From positions 111,585-175,584 of the forward strand of contig NZ_LQAQ01000032.1 of the NCBI RefSeq assembly GCF_001583495.1: a DNA stretch of 64,000 nucleotides, written 5' to 3'. Below the pieces are notes generated by a model that saw nothing but the letters and a program-made list of their open reading frames with translations, had not been told where the DNA came from and ran no database searches. Both the position numbers and the translations under genes were made by a program. This stretch comes from Flammeovirga sp. SJP92. Lineage in GTDB: Bacteria > Bacteroidota > Bacteroidia > Cytophagales > Flammeovirgaceae. Positions within the stretch are counted from its first letter, which is position 1. Each line of letters begins with the position of its first letter. Positions 9,686 to 19,140 of the stretch are shown here, one piece after another.

Positions 9686-9820
9686 TTGAATATTCGTTTA
9701 GGTATTAATATTAAAAACGTACAAAGATAATAAAGTATAACGTTGAAGAAAAATAACTAAAATCAGAGTTAAGATATTTTAATACTCTATTTATAGTGAT
9801 TTCTATTCTTATTCAGTAGT

Positions 9821-10255
9821 TTACAGATCATCAATAAATGAATATTCATTTCTATACTCTTGCTTCTGTTGCATGAGCTTTCTGACAAACTGTGAATGTT
9901 GTAAAGAGGCTTTGTATTGATCAAACTGAAGGTAAAAACCTTGACTATGTATACTAAAAACCTGATCGGTATGATATAAAACCAAACGGTAGTAAGGAAT
10001 GAACCACTCAAAGTTTCTCACTTTTATATTGATATGAACCACAATTCCACTTTTCCTCATCTCAATAATGGCTGAGTCCAAATCAGATTGAATTTCCTTA
10101 TCAAAACCTATATTTAAATTACTGGATTGAATAAAAAAGCGTTTCGAGGTACTTCCTCCAATTTTCATTATTTTGTATAACGAAAATGTTTTACCTACTA
10201 TTTGTTTTGATTTATTGTAATGAATGGGTTTTCCATATGTTGTTTCTAAAAGCAT
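9821..10255 (-). CDS. Hypothetical protein, 144 residues
   Basis: Starts at the ATG at 10255. No signal peptide and no membrane segment. The sequence is aromatic-rich in the middle (VRNFEWFIPYYRLVLYHTDQVFSIHSQGFYLQFD, about residues 79-112, quoted here in overlapping pieces: VRNFEWFIPYYRLVLYH and QVFSIHSQGFYLQFD) and ends in a charged helix with QQKQEYRNEYSFIDDL. No family is recognised. It looks real because it fills the space between two GNAT genes on the same strand and has protein-like composition, but translation is not proven. Confidence 0.5.
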   Translation of the reverse strand: MLLETTYGKPIHYNKSKQIVGKTFSLYKIMKIGGSTSKRFFIQSSNLNIGFDKEIQSDLDSAIIEMRKSGIVVHINIKVRNFEWFIPYYRLVLYHTDQVFSIHSQGFYLQFDQYKASLQHSQFVRKLMQQKQEYRNEYSFIDDL

Positions 10256-10296
10256 AAGTCCTTTTTACATAAGAAACCCTATCGCGTTCAAATTGT

Positions 10297-10339
10297 TTTG
10301 GCTCATTCCTTACTATTTAAGAAAGATAAATGAGCCAAA
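10297..10339. repeat. Perfect 11-bp inverted repeat upstream of the 144-residue gene
   Basis: TTTGGCTCATT (10297-10307) and AATGAGCCAAA (10329-10339) are separated by 21 bp in the 220-bp gap between the 144-residue gene start and the GNAT stop. No T-run follows on the minus strand, so an operator or a leader hairpin is as likely as a terminator. Confidence 0.4.
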
Positions 10340-10477
10340 TGGAATACATTGTAAAACTGTTTTATCGTCAACTTTTAATCGATATTTCTACGTGTTTTCT
10401 AATATCTCTTTCAAACTTATAAACTCTACATGTATTCTTTATTTAAAATATTAAGAAGACATGGTATTATTAAGCAG

Positions 10478-11032
10478 TTACTTAATTTCCAACCATTCGT
10501 CTTTTGTTATTTTATACCAATGCAATGGCATGCCTTCATACTCTGAATCTCTAGTGTGAGTCATACCAATTTTCTGAAGTACTTTATTCGATCCTTCATT
10601 GCCAAAATCGGCACACGCCTCTACTTCATTCCATTTTAAAACCTCAAAAGCATAATCCAAGCTTATTTTGGCGGACTCTGTTGCATAACCTTTACCCCAA
10701 AACTCTTCTCTAAATCGGTAGCCGATATCGTTATAAGGTCCCAACTCACTTAACTTCGTTTCTTTTTTCAAACCTGCCCAGCCAATAAACTCATTGGTTT
10801 CTTTCAGAATACAAGCCCAACGGCCGATTCCAAAATCGATATATTGTTGCTGAATATTCTGAATAATATTCAAAGATTCTTGAGGATCAGTAAGAGGAGG
10901 GATTCCAATATGTTTCACTACATTAGGATTAGAATCTAAGGCAAACATTCCATCCAAGTCTTCTTCCCTTAATTCTCTTAATAGTAAGCGTTCTGTTTCT
11001 ACGTGAAAAGTCTTCATATTTAATACATTCAT
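10478..11032 (-). CDS. GNAT family N-acetyltransferase, RimJ/RimL-like
   Basis: 184 residues. It opens with the RimJ/RimL-type signature VETERLLLRELREEDLDGMF (about residues 11-30). GRWACILKETNEFIGWAGL forms the central strands, YRFREEFWGKGYATESAKI (about 107-125) is motif A with W-GKGYATE, and NEGSNKVLQKIGM (about 144-156) is the C-terminal 'N..S..VL.K.GM' motif. This subfamily acetylates N-terminal or side-chain amines of proteins or small molecules; the target is unknown. An internal ATG at 11017 (MKTFHVETERL) is an equally good start. It follows the next GNAT gene by 7 bp, so the two form an operon. Confidence 0.85.
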   Translation of the reverse strand: MNVLNMKTFHVETERLLLRELREEDLDGMFALDSNPNVVKHIGIPPLTDPQESLNIIQNIQQQYIDFGIGRWACILKETNEFIGWAGLKKETKLSELGPYNDIGYRFREEFWGKGYATESAKISLDYAFEVLKWNEVEACADFGNEGSNKVLQKIGMTHTRDSEYEGMPLHWYKITKDEWLEIK

Positions 11033-11039
11033 TATTTAA

Positions 11040-11567
11040 TTAAGATGAGCTTGATACATCATTTAATTCCCATTGATTTACTTCTTGTTCAAAGTTGATT
11101 GAACCCGGTACAGTAGTGTATTTCTTGACAAATTTAAAACCTACTTTCTCTAATGTTTTATTGGGTGCGTTATTTTTAGCATAAGGTTCACAAATCAGCT
11201 TTTGAAGTTGAAAGTGTTTGAAAAAATAAGGAATTGCTAATTGGATCATTTCAGTACCAACTCCACTTTGCCTGTTTTCTTTCTTCCAGATGTGAAGATG
11301 CATTTTGGCAGCATTGCCAAAATCGATTTCATTAATATTTACATGGCCTATAGGTTGCTCCTCTTTCAATACAATTAAGGCATAATTCTGTTTCTTTGAG
11401 TATGGCTGTTGTATTTGATTTTCAAGCATTTCCTTAAACATCTCTTCCGATGGAAGTTTATTAAGGTCCACTCCTAAACTTTTTAGGTATTTACTATCCG
11501 ATTGAGTCCAATAATTTATCAGGTGCAGTATATCCTCTACCTGTATTTCTCTTAGAGTAATGTTCAT
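11040..11567 (-). CDS. GNAT family N-acetyltransferase
   Basis: 175 residues. N-terminal ITLREIQVEDILHLINYWTQ, then the strand and loop IGHVNINEIDFGNAAKMHLHIW. The acetyl-CoA loop ENRQSGVGTEMIQLAIPYFF (about 97-116) is a weak form of the Q/RxxGxG/A motif, and the C-terminal motif is NNAPNKTLEKVGFKFVKKY (about 133-151). It is the first gene of a two-gene operon with the RimL-like GNAT at 10478. The pairing may mean a shared, unidentified target. Confidence 0.8.
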   Translation of the reverse strand: MNITLREIQVEDILHLINYWTQSDSKYLKSLGVDLNKLPSEEMFKEMLENQIQQPYSKKQNYALIVLKEEQPIGHVNINEIDFGNAAKMHLHIWKKENRQSGVGTEMIQLAIPYFFKHFQLQKLICEPYAKNNAPNKTLEKVGFKFVKKYTTVPGSINFEQEVNQWELNDVSSSS

Positions 11568-11736
11568 AGTATATCAAGGGAAGTTTATTTATTATTCAAA
11601 CTTAAATATACAATTATTTTTGTACTACCAATATTCTTTCCTGATAAATAACCTAATCGTAATGTAATACACAGTAAACTAAATAGTCATCAACTATCAA
11701 TTAATCATTTTTGAATTTTAAAAGCTTGAAAAAATA

Positions 11737-11770
11737 AAAGCATGTTTGAAAAACCCTCCAAACATGCTCT
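11737..11770 (-). terminator. Intrinsic terminator after the GH29 gene
   Basis: On the minus strand AGCATGTTTG (11768-11759) pairs perfectly with CAAACATGCT (11748-11739), followed by TTTATTTTTTC. It lies about 100 bp past the GH29 stop. Confidence 0.8.
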
Positions 11771-11871
11771 TTCATAAAAAAGTAGTCACACTTTCATTTT
11801 AAACCAAGCTATATAAATTAATCTTTGCTTAGTATCTAGTAGTCGTTCATTACCTAAACATTAAAACCTGT

Positions 11872-13479
11872 CTACAAAGTTTGTTCTAGTTCTCCACCTA
11901 AGCCTGTCTTTTTAAACCCTTTACATTTAACCTTAAAGGCATGTGCATGAAGTGAAGGAAAGAACTTAGGTTTCTTAATCACTAAACCATCGTTTTTTCT
12001 TTCCCATTGTAATTCTTCCTCACTGCCTAATAATGTTATTTTCTCTATATCTTTATTCAAAACACCCAAATGATTGCCTAACGTAGTGATATTGATATCA
12101 TCTTCTGGTGTATCCATAATAATAGCATAAAAAGTATCCTCCGATTTTTTAGTAAATCGAACATCATTGACCGTATAAACTATCTTCTTACGTTCAATCT
12201 TATGACCACCCGCTGGCAGACGTGTTGGACCTTCACCGAAGACGTCCCAAGGTCTTGTTCCATAAATAGCTTCTCCATTTACTTTTAGCCATTTACCCAT
12301 TTCTACTAACAGCTTTTCCATTTGTGGAGGAATTGTACCGTCTGGATTTGGTGGTACATTCAAGAGCATACTACCGTTTTTGGAAACGATATCAACCAAG
12401 ATGTCTACTAATTCATTTGTAGAAACAAACTTTGCATTAGAACGGTAAAACCATGTACCTGGAGAAGTATCTGTGATCCAAGTTTCTTTTGTGGGCTTGT
12501 TTGGGCGGCCTCTTTCATAATCTCTTACTGCCGTAGCCTCAGGGAATGTAGTTTCTTTAAAAAGTACCACAACATCTTTATCCCACTCTTTTCCTTTGTT
12601 GTAATAATAAGCCAAAAATTTCTTTCTGTATTGCTCATCCATATTTTCTAGCCACCAATCGAACCATAAGACATCGGGCTGATAGTTGTCAATGTACTCT
12701 TTTAATTTGGCCCACCATTCCTGATGAAACTTTTCGGATGGCATATTACTATCATATCCATGCGGTTCCGTGTAAAGGTCATAATCCTTTGGATCTACAT
12801 TGCTATTAACATGTGCTGGTGCAAAATATTTCCATGTAAAAGCATGATGGAACGAAGCAATATATTTCATTCCCCTGCTTTCTATTTCAGTTTTTAGCTC
12901 TTTTGATATATCTTTTCCTCCATAATTCATAGAGTTCCATCGGGTTGCTTTACTGTCCCACATGGCAAAATTATCGTGGTGCATGGCAACTGGGCCTGCA
13001 AACTTAGCCCCTGATTTTTCAAACAAATCAGCCCATTCTTTTGCATCAAAGCCAGTGGGTTTAAAATTTTCAATCAGATGTTTATATCCTACCTCACTAG
13101 GATCACCAAACTGTGCAGTATGATGTTTGTAATTACCTGTGGGGTTATTATTAACTGTACCATTTTTTCTTCTGGGCAATTTACCAGTTCTCCAATTGGG
13201 AATACCATTTTTTCCATACATCAGCATCCCGTGCCATCCCGCCAAATGTTGTTTAGGTCTCATATTTACAAAGGCACCTGATACTGGCCCCCAGTGAGTA
13301 TATATACCAAACTTAGCATCTTTAAACCATTCGGGAGCAACATTTGCTTTTGATAAAGACTCCCAATCCTCTTCAAACTTCTCTTCTTTCTGAATATTTA
13401 CTCCACTCTTCTTATTCACTACATCACAGGAAGTGGATGCTAGTAAAGCACAGAGTGAAATTACTTTAACTAATTTCAT
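11872..13479 (-). CDS. GH29 family alpha-L-fucosidase, lipoprotein
   Basis: 535 residues. Residues 1-18 end in a lipobox (LLASTSC), so it is probably anchored by Cys18. The GH29 catalytic barrel starts at WFKDAKFGIYTHWGP (51-65). HHDNFAMWDS (167-176) matches the conserved 'HHDGF..W.S' strand. PDVLWFDWW (268-276) carries the nucleophile, Asp274; the usual form is WFDGG, so the Trp-Trp is a variant. NGSMLLNVPPNPDGTIP and WLKVNGEAIYGTRPW are the classical end of the barrel. GH29 enzymes release alpha-L-fucose, and some release alpha-L-galactose, which would suit porphyran. The gene is monocistronic with its own terminator and sits next to a sulfatase and GH86, pointing to a sulfated algal glycan. 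Confidence 0.92.
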   Translation of the reverse strand: MKLVKVISLCALLASTSCDVVNKKSGVNIQKEEKFEEDWESLSKANVAPEWFKDAKFGIYTHWGPVSGAFVNMRPKQHLAGWHGMLMYGKNGIPNWRTGKLPRRKNGTVNNNPTGNYKHHTAQFGDPSEVGYKHLIENFKPTGFDAKEWADLFEKSGAKFAGPVAMHHDNFAMWDSKATRWNSMNYGGKDISKELKTEIESRGMKYIASFHHAFTWKYFAPAHVNSNVDPKDYDLYTEPHGYDSNMPSEKFHQEWWAKLKEYIDNYQPDVLWFDWWLENMDEQYRKKFLAYYYNKGKEWDKDVVVLFKETTFPEATAVRDYERGRPNKPTKETWITDTSPGTWFYRSNAKFVSTNELVDILVDIVSKNGSMLLNVPPNPDGTIPPQMEKLLVEMGKWLKVNGEAIYGTRPWDVFGEGPTRLPAGGHKIERKKIVYTVNDVRFTKKSEDTFYAIIMDTPEDDINITTLGNHLGVLNKDIEKITLLGSEEELQWERKNDGLVIKKPKFFPSLHAHAFKVKCKGFKKTGLGGELEQTL

Positions 13480-14256
13480 CTTTGTAATGCTTAGGTTTTT
13501 TTAATACTGTCAACACGCGTCACACTCTTGGGGTTGAAACAAAAATCGATAACAAGAATGCTTTAAACGTTATACAAAGCTATAGTATTAGGAGGTGGAG
13601 GTTAGTAACATTCTTTTTAAAAATAGGGTGGTATTTCGGGTTTGTGATAAAAGGGAACTTAAAAAGGGGTGAATTCAATTTCAGTAGCCATATATGCCAC
13701 CTATTACGAAGTCTTACCCCTCCTACGTCAACGGTACAAAAAAATATAAAATGGTATTTACCACTTCTATTTTTAAAAACACCCCCCTTTTTAAAACACT
13801 CTAGACTATTGTTTCGTCTTTTCTTCTAAAAAAATACTGACCAATAACAAGGAGTACTCTTATAAAACAGCATTGAATGATGATCCAATACTGTGATAAT
13901 TTCTTATTTTATGAATTACCCTTTTGATCTTTTTTGTATTCTTTAAGTGTTACATAATATTCTGCATTATTGACATCTACTAATTTTCTTTTTTGAAATC
14001 TGAGGGAATTGAAAAATCACTAATACATCCCTTTGAATTGGTGTAAAATATTTAATTGACTTTTTAGGTTAAACTACCTTCCCAAGTTTTATACACTTGA
14101 TCATATTCATGCTGAATAATCACTCTTGATTCGTTTGGTCATATATCCCTTTTTTGTAGTCTTTATCTATACTACATAAGTACAAGATACACGTAGCAGT
14201 TCAATTGTAATAAATTATGTAAAAGTAGAAGAAGTGTTTGATTAAAAAATGGGAAA
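13480..14256. other. Intergenic region upstream of GH29
   Basis: About 780 bp without a credible gene; a 61-codon plus-strand frame at 13644 has no protein-like features. It should hold the GH29 promoter. A long-range inverted match (TTAAAAAGGGG near 13660 and CCCCTTTTTAA near 13785) and an A-tract plus C-run (13775-13790) of the type seen upstream of other CAZyme genes here are the only structures noticed. Confidence 0.4.
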
Positions 14257-14283
14257 TAAAAAACCCACAACCGAGGTTGCGGG
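14257..14283 (-). terminator. Intrinsic terminator of the sulfatase gene
   Basis: On the minus strand CCCGCAACC (14283-14275) pairs with GGTTGTGGG (14272-14264, one G-T pair), followed by TTTTTTATTT. It starts 29 bp after the stop codon. Confidence 0.85.
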
Positions 14284-14311
14284 CCTTTCGTAAACGTAAA
14301 ACCTAGAGTAA

Positions 14312-16150
14312 TTATTTCGATTTTAATGTAGTTTGGTCATCTACATATACATAATAAGCTCCTTTTGGTGTATTATCATTGGTCATAAAAGTGGCTTGCA
14401 TTGTTGTTTCTCCTTTTGGTACTTCTACTTCAAAAACTACACTTTTTGCATTTGGAGTAACTGTATTTTCCCAAGTTTTATCACCAATTCTTAGAGTTGC
14501 ACTCTTAAAATTAAAAATCTTCCCTTCCGGCAATACATAATCAGGTGCATCTGAAATGAATTTTGGTGCAGCTGCATCTAACGCTAAATCAGCCTCTTTT
14601 GGCCATCGGCTTAACGCAATTTTATATTTACCCGCTTTTGTAAAATCCACTCTCCATTCTCCATCTTTACCGACTCCTTTACGGATTAGCTTCTGATTCC
14701 ATGCGATTGCTTGTTCCTCACTAATGTGCCAATCATGAGCAGTTAGTGTAGAGTGCGGTTCTTGTTTTGTTCCTAATTTGATATAGGGGAAGTTCTGGAA
14801 TGTAGGTGAAATATCTGCCCAATGTGCTTCATATGCTTTGCGAAGTGCCGCTACTTTTCCTGGATTTTCTTTTGCAATATCATTCAACTGTGATGGATCT
14901 TTTGTTAAATCATACAATTCTTTTCCGTTAATGAGTCTCCACTGGCCATTCATCACATAAGAATTACGCCATTTTTCTGGGTAAATAATACGTTGTGAAT
15001 CTCCGATTAAAACTCTCTCCTTTGATTTTTTCTTCTCCTCTTCCTCTCCTTTAATCACACCTGTAAGATCCATTCCGTCAAACTGGATCGATTTTGATGT
15101 CTTTAGATTACAAAGTTTCATTAAGGTTGGCAATACGTCAAGGTGAGCCGTTAGATCATCTACATCTTTTCCTACGTTGATACCTCCATTTTTCCAATGA
15201 ATATAAAATGGCACTCTGTGACCTCCATCATATGCACTGCCTTTTGTTCCTCTCATATTAGCGTTGTAGCCTCCTTTCAATTCTTTTCCTTTGAAGCCTG
15301 CACCGTAAGCTGTTCCATTGTCCGACATGAAAATTAAGATTGTATTATCCTCGATTTCCCATTCTTTCAACTTTGCTCTTAACTTACCAATATTATCATC
15401 TATATTTTCGATCATGCCATAGAATTTTGCTCTTGTTTTTGGCACTCCCTTATCAATATAAGGTTTTGCATATTCTGCTGGCACATTTAATGGACCATGA
15501 GGAGCGTTTGTAGCTATATAGCATAAGAATGGTTTCTTGCTGTCTTTACTTTTTTCTATGAAACTTAACGCTTCATTAAACCAAACATCTGTACAATAGC
15601 CATTGGCTTTTTCTTCATTTCCATTTCTTAAATACACATCATCAAAATAATCATTGTTCCAGTGATCCGGCGTTTGACCTACTCCGCCACCTCCATGGAA
15701 AAACGCTTCTTGGAAACCTCTGAAATGAGGGCCAAAAGGATAGTTATCTCCCAAGTGCCATTTACCAAACATTGCTGTAGCATAATTATTCTCAGTGAAG
15801 ATATCACCCATAGTCACCTCATCTTCATAAAGCATTGATCTACCCATAACGGTATGCCATACACCGACTCTGTTACAATCTCTACCCGTCATTAATGCAC
15901 TTCTTGTTGGCGCACAAGTTGGACTCACATGGAAGTTCGTTAATCTTAAACTTTCACTATGCAACAGATCCATTTCTGGAGTATTAATTTCTTTATTTCC
16001 ATGCGCTGCTACATCTCCGTAACCTTGATCGTCTGTTACAATTAAAATAACATTAGGTTTATCATTTCCGTCTTCACACCCCGCTAAATAAAATAGGGAC
16101 AAAGACACAAGTAGACCCGAAATCCAATATTTCACTGTATTCAATCTCAT
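14312..16150 (-). CDS. S1 family formylglycine sulfatase, lipoprotein
   Basis: 612 residues. The signal peptide ends in lipobox YLAGC (Cys25). The core begins NVILIVTDDQGYGD (33-46), with Asp40 and Asp41 as calcium ligands. PTCAPTRSALMTGR (77-90) is the formylglycine motif CxPxR, with Cys79 converted by the anaerobic or aerobic maturase. GKWHLGD and FMSDNGTAYG are the following catalytic and metal-binding segments. A C-terminal sandwich domain of about 150 residues (from about 460) closes the protein. It removes sulfate esters from a polysaccharide or oligosaccharide at the cell surface or in the periplasm; position specificity cannot be read. It diverges from GH86, which fits sulfated galactan use. 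A maturase gene is not in the window. Confidence 0.92.
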   Translation of the reverse strand: MRLNTVKYWISGLLVSLSLFYLAGCEDGNDKPNVILIVTDDQGYGDVAAHGNKEINTPEMDLLHSESLRLTNFHVSPTCAPTRSALMTGRDCNRVGVWHTVMGRSMLYEDEVTMGDIFTENNYATAMFGKWHLGDNYPFGPHFRGFQEAFFHGGGGVGQTPDHWNNDYFDDVYLRNGNEEKANGYCTDVWFNEALSFIEKSKDSKKPFLCYIATNAPHGPLNVPAEYAKPYIDKGVPKTRAKFYGMIENIDDNIGKLRAKLKEWEIEDNTILIFMSDNGTAYGAGFKGKELKGGYNANMRGTKGSAYDGGHRVPFYIHWKNGGINVGKDVDDLTAHLDVLPTLMKLCNLKTSKSIQFDGMDLTGVIKGEEEEKKKSKERVLIGDSQRIIYPEKWRNSYVMNGQWRLINGKELYDLTKDPSQLNDIAKENPGKVAALRKAYEAHWADISPTFQNFPYIKLGTKQEPHSTLTAHDWHISEEQAIAWNQKLIRKGVGKDGEWRVDFTKAGKYKIALSRWPKEADLALDAAAPKFISDAPDYVLPEGKIFNFKSATLRIGDKTWENTVTPNAKSVVFEVEVPKGETTMQATFMTNDNTPKGAYYVYVDDQTTLKSK

Positions 16151-16673
16151 TTCTTATCTCTCAAAAAAGTTGTTAAGTACGTTCTAATTGACATAAAGGT
16201 AGACGTTTGATAATAATATAGAGGGAATAAAAAAGGGCATTCATGAGGGTGAAATTCTTATAAACTGTTTTATATGCCCAACTTAGCCAACTAAACAACC
16301 ACTTGAATTTCTATCTTCTTAAAAATTAAAAGCATTTATAAAATCAAAATAGAGCTCCCAATTCATTTTAAAAATTTTGTTTGAAGAAACCCGCCTATTA
16401 TACCTCTCAAAAATAAACGTTTACTCCCCCTTTTTTCTAATTCAGTTCAAATTTAATCGTTATTGAAGATTCAATTACTTATAAAATTCAAACTAGATTT
16501 TTTCTGAACAATAAAAACACCGACGCATCTTGTTCAAATCCAAAAATTCCCCCCTACCATTTACTCAATTTTATTTAATGGATAAGGTAAGTAAAGCTGT
16601 AATATTGGAAAAAAGAGCTCCACTCTTAGAAAGTTCTTAAATTAAGTATGACTAATTAAATTTTTTGAATGAG
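16151..16673. promoter_or_regulatory. Divergent control region of the sulfatase and GH86 genes
   Basis: 523 bp between two divergent CAZyme-locus genes with no reading frame. It must carry both promoters. Two A/T-tract plus C-run sequences point toward GH86: GTTTACTCCCCCTTTTTT (16419-16436) and AAAAATTCCCCCCTA (16542-16556), the latter about 120 bp before the GH86 start. Similar motifs stand before GH28 and a beta-helix gene in this window, so a shared activator site is plausible but unproven. Confidence 0.4.
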
Positions 16674-18869
16674 ATGAAAAACTTACTTGTATTACTTCTC
16701 TATTGCTTGACCTTCAGCTATGCTGTAAAGGCACAAGACACTCTTGACATCAACCTCAATATGAAACATATTGTTGGGAACAGTGCTGAATTCGACCGAT
16801 CAAAATTTATGGTATACCATGAAAGTATTACCGGAAATGAATGGGACAGCGACGAACAAAGAGCTTCATTTTTGAATGACTATGATGTTTATTTAGGTAG
16901 AAATAACGGATCCATCGTCTGGGAATTCAATCAGGTACGTGAAGATCCTAATAGAAAAGGTTGGCCTGACCCAGAACACCTTCAAGAAAAAGGGCAACAA
17001 ACTGTCAATAATTACGCGAAGAGGACTTCTGCACACTTACTTGAACATAGAGTTGTGACAAGTATGGAAGGTGGTCAAATGTCACCTATGTATCCTAATG
17101 GACAAAAAACAAACCCTAGTTCATGTTGCAGTGATGCTACTCCTTGGGAATATGATGATTATGAGGCCGTAGCAGAATTTTACAGCGGTTACCTTACGCA
17201 CTATTTCGGCAGTGGTGGTACAACAGGTAAACAAAAACCTTTAATGCTGGAAGTTTTGAATGAGCCTTTTGTAAAAGCCAATCAATATAAAACTACTAAT
17301 CTTGAAATTGCTAAAATGCACAATGTTGTGGCTCAACGTGTGAAAAAAGATCATCCAGATGTGATGGTTGGTGGATATACAGCCGCACATCCAGCATTTG
17401 AAAGCAGTAATTTTAAACATTGGGACAACAACTGGAGATTGTTTATTGATGAAGCTGGAGAAAATATGGATTTCTTCTCTTTCCACCTGTATGACTATGT
17501 GGGAGACAATACTACTATGGAAGAAAAACAGAGAAAAGGAAGCAACATTGAGGCTATTATGGACATGATTAATCATTACAGTGTGTTAAGTTTAGGAAAG
17601 GTAAAACCTTGGTCTATTTCTGAATACGGTTGGTTCTGTCCAAGCTGTGACGGTCCTTATTATCCTGAAAGAGACTGGTATAACGTTCGTTCTTTCTCTT
17701 CAATGCTACTGCAACTGCTAGAAAGACAAGATCAAATTATCAACGCTATTCCTTTTCTATTGACAAAAGCAACTTGGGCACACAATAAAGCTGAGGATGA
17801 ATACAATGCTTATGGTCCAAGATTAATGAGAGAGTTAGGAGAAATGGAAGGCGAAGAGCCTCATTCTGGTTACGTTTACACTGATCTACTTAAATTCTTC
17901 CAACTTTGGGCCAATGTAAAAGGAACTCGTATTGATACAAAAGCCAATGAATTTGATCTTCTTTCTGATGCTTATGTTGATGGCAAAAAATTATACTTGA
18001 TTTTAAGTAATCTTGATCAAGAAGTAAAAGATGTACAATTGAATATCAGTGAACTATCAAAGTACCCTGTGGAAAGTATCATGGTAAAACATGCTTATGA
18101 AACTAATTTGCTAACGCAATTAGATACCTTAAACTACACTGAGCATTTGGATAAAGTAACGTTAGGTTCTGAGGCTACAATGATATTGGAATATACTTTT
18201 ACGAATGCTTTTGATATCAGTGAAACTAAAAGAGAAAATAACTTCTATGCTTCTTCTTACCTTCAGGAAATCAAAGCGAATTCAACCATCGATTTCTTTA
18301 TCAATAATGTCACAACTGCTGATCATGGAGAAGCTATTTTAAGAATCGGGTTAGGTCGTGATTTTGATAAATCTCTCGCTCCAACATTGACAGTTAATGG
18401 TGCAACTATTCCTTTTCCAAAAAACTGGAAAGGTAATGATCAAGAAAATAGAGACCGATTCTTTGGCGTGATAGAAGTTCCTGTTCCTTATGAATTGATC
18501 AAAGAAAACAACAGTATTTCAATCAACTTTAATGATGATGGAGGACATGTTACTACTATGATACTTAAGACTTTCGAATTGTCAGTTCCTGTAGAGAGAT
18601 CCACTTTTAATACTGGAAACACCGACGAGCCTTTAGGATTAGGTAACTATTTAGAAGATCTAAAGGTATACCCTGTTCCTGCTGGAAACATCCTTAATAT
18701 AAAAGGCCTTGGTAATGCTGAAAATTATAAAATCATCTCTCTATCTGGGGAAGTATTGATCTCTTCTAATCAAAATTCCATTGATATTTCTGGATTGAAA
18801 GGAGGAGTTTATATTCTTTCTGCCTTTTCTGAAAATGGTGTAAGAAGTAGAAAAATTATCAAGCAATAA
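16674..18869 (+). CDS. GH86 family beta-agarase/beta-porphyranase with T9SS sorting domain
   Basis: 731 residues from the ATG at 16674, which starts directly at the signal peptide MKNLLVLLLYCLTFSYAVKAQ; the in-frame TTG 9 bp upstream is not needed. The catalytic TIM barrel (about 30-420) has LEVLNEPF with Glu197 as the expected acid/base, FFSFHLYDYVG, and SISEYGWF with Glu317 as the expected nucleophile, the GH86 pattern. A beta-sandwich follows (about 420-640). Residues about 655-731 are a type A T9SS sorting domain (VYPVPAGNILNI to SRKIIKQ). The enzyme endo-hydrolyses beta-1,4 bonds of agarose or porphyran outside the cell. It is the only plus-strand CAZyme here, has its own strong terminator, and is flanked by a divergent sulfatase. 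Confidence 0.85.
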   Translation: MKNLLVLLLYCLTFSYAVKAQDTLDINLNMKHIVGNSAEFDRSKFMVYHESITGNEWDSDEQRASFLNDYDVYLGRNNGSIVWEFNQVREDPNRKGWPDPEHLQEKGQQTVNNYAKRTSAHLLEHRVVTSMEGGQMSPMYPNGQKTNPSSCCSDATPWEYDDYEAVAEFYSGYLTHYFGSGGTTGKQKPLMLEVLNEPFVKANQYKTTNLEIAKMHNVVAQRVKKDHPDVMVGGYTAAHPAFESSNFKHWDNNWRLFIDEAGENMDFFSFHLYDYVGDNTTMEEKQRKGSNIEAIMDMINHYSVLSLGKVKPWSISEYGWFCPSCDGPYYPERDWYNVRSFSSMLLQLLERQDQIINAIPFLLTKATWAHNKAEDEYNAYGPRLMRELGEMEGEEPHSGYVYTDLLKFFQLWANVKGTRIDTKANEFDLLSDAYVDGKKLYLILSNLDQEVKDVQLNISELSKYPVESIMVKHAYETNLLTQLDTLNYTEHLDKVTLGSEATMILEYTFTNAFDISETKRENNFYASSYLQEIKANSTIDFFINNVTTADHGEAILRIGLGRDFDKSLAPTLTVNGATIPFPKNWKGNDQENRDRFFGVIEVPVPYELIKENNSISINFNDDGGHVTTMILKTFELSVPVERSTFNTGNTDEPLGLGNYLEDLKVYPVPAGNILNIKGLGNAENYKIISLSGEVLISSNQNSIDISGLKGGVYILSAFSENGVRSRKIIKQ

Positions 18870-18883
18870 GGAGATTCTGATCT

Positions 18884-18930
18884 AAATCAAAAAGCACAAG
18901 ACTAGCAAATAGTCTTGTGCTTTTTGGTTT
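18884..18930 (+). terminator. Strong intrinsic terminator of GH86
   Basis: A 16-bp perfect stem (AAAAAGCACAAGACTA, 18889-18904, with TAGTCTTGTGCTTTTT, 18910-18925) around the 5-nt loop GCAAA, extendable to about 21 pairs. It begins 15-20 bp after the stop codon. It is symmetrical and could also stop minus-strand transcription. Confidence 0.9.
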
Positions 18931-19070
18931 CGAAGAGATTTGAAGTGTGTGGTATAATTTATTAGTTGAAATGTAGATAAACTTACCATTTACTACTTAC
19001 AAACTTTATTTTTTCATCACATAAACCGAAGGGAAAAGTATGAATTAAGCACCTTAAAATCAAAAGTTTA

Positions 19071-19089
19071 ACACCTCACCACAAGGTGT
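19071..19089 (-). terminator. Possible terminator of GH28
   Basis: ACACCT (19071-19076) pairs with AGGTGT (19084-19089) about 50 bp past the GH28 stop; on the minus strand it is followed by TAAACTTTTG. The stem is short and the T-tract interrupted. Confidence 0.35.
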
Positions 19090-19140
19090 GTTCTATAATA
19101 TTTCAATCAAAGAGTAATTATAATAGCTTAACATACTAAT

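Noticed and set aside
13644..13829. 61-codon plus-strand frame upstream of GH29
   Set aside because: Low-complexity composition, no signal peptide, no ribosome-binding context; it crosses the long inverted match and is probably promoter DNA.
16665..16673. Upstream TTG start for GH86
   Set aside because: Adds three residues before a perfect signal peptide start at ATG 16674.
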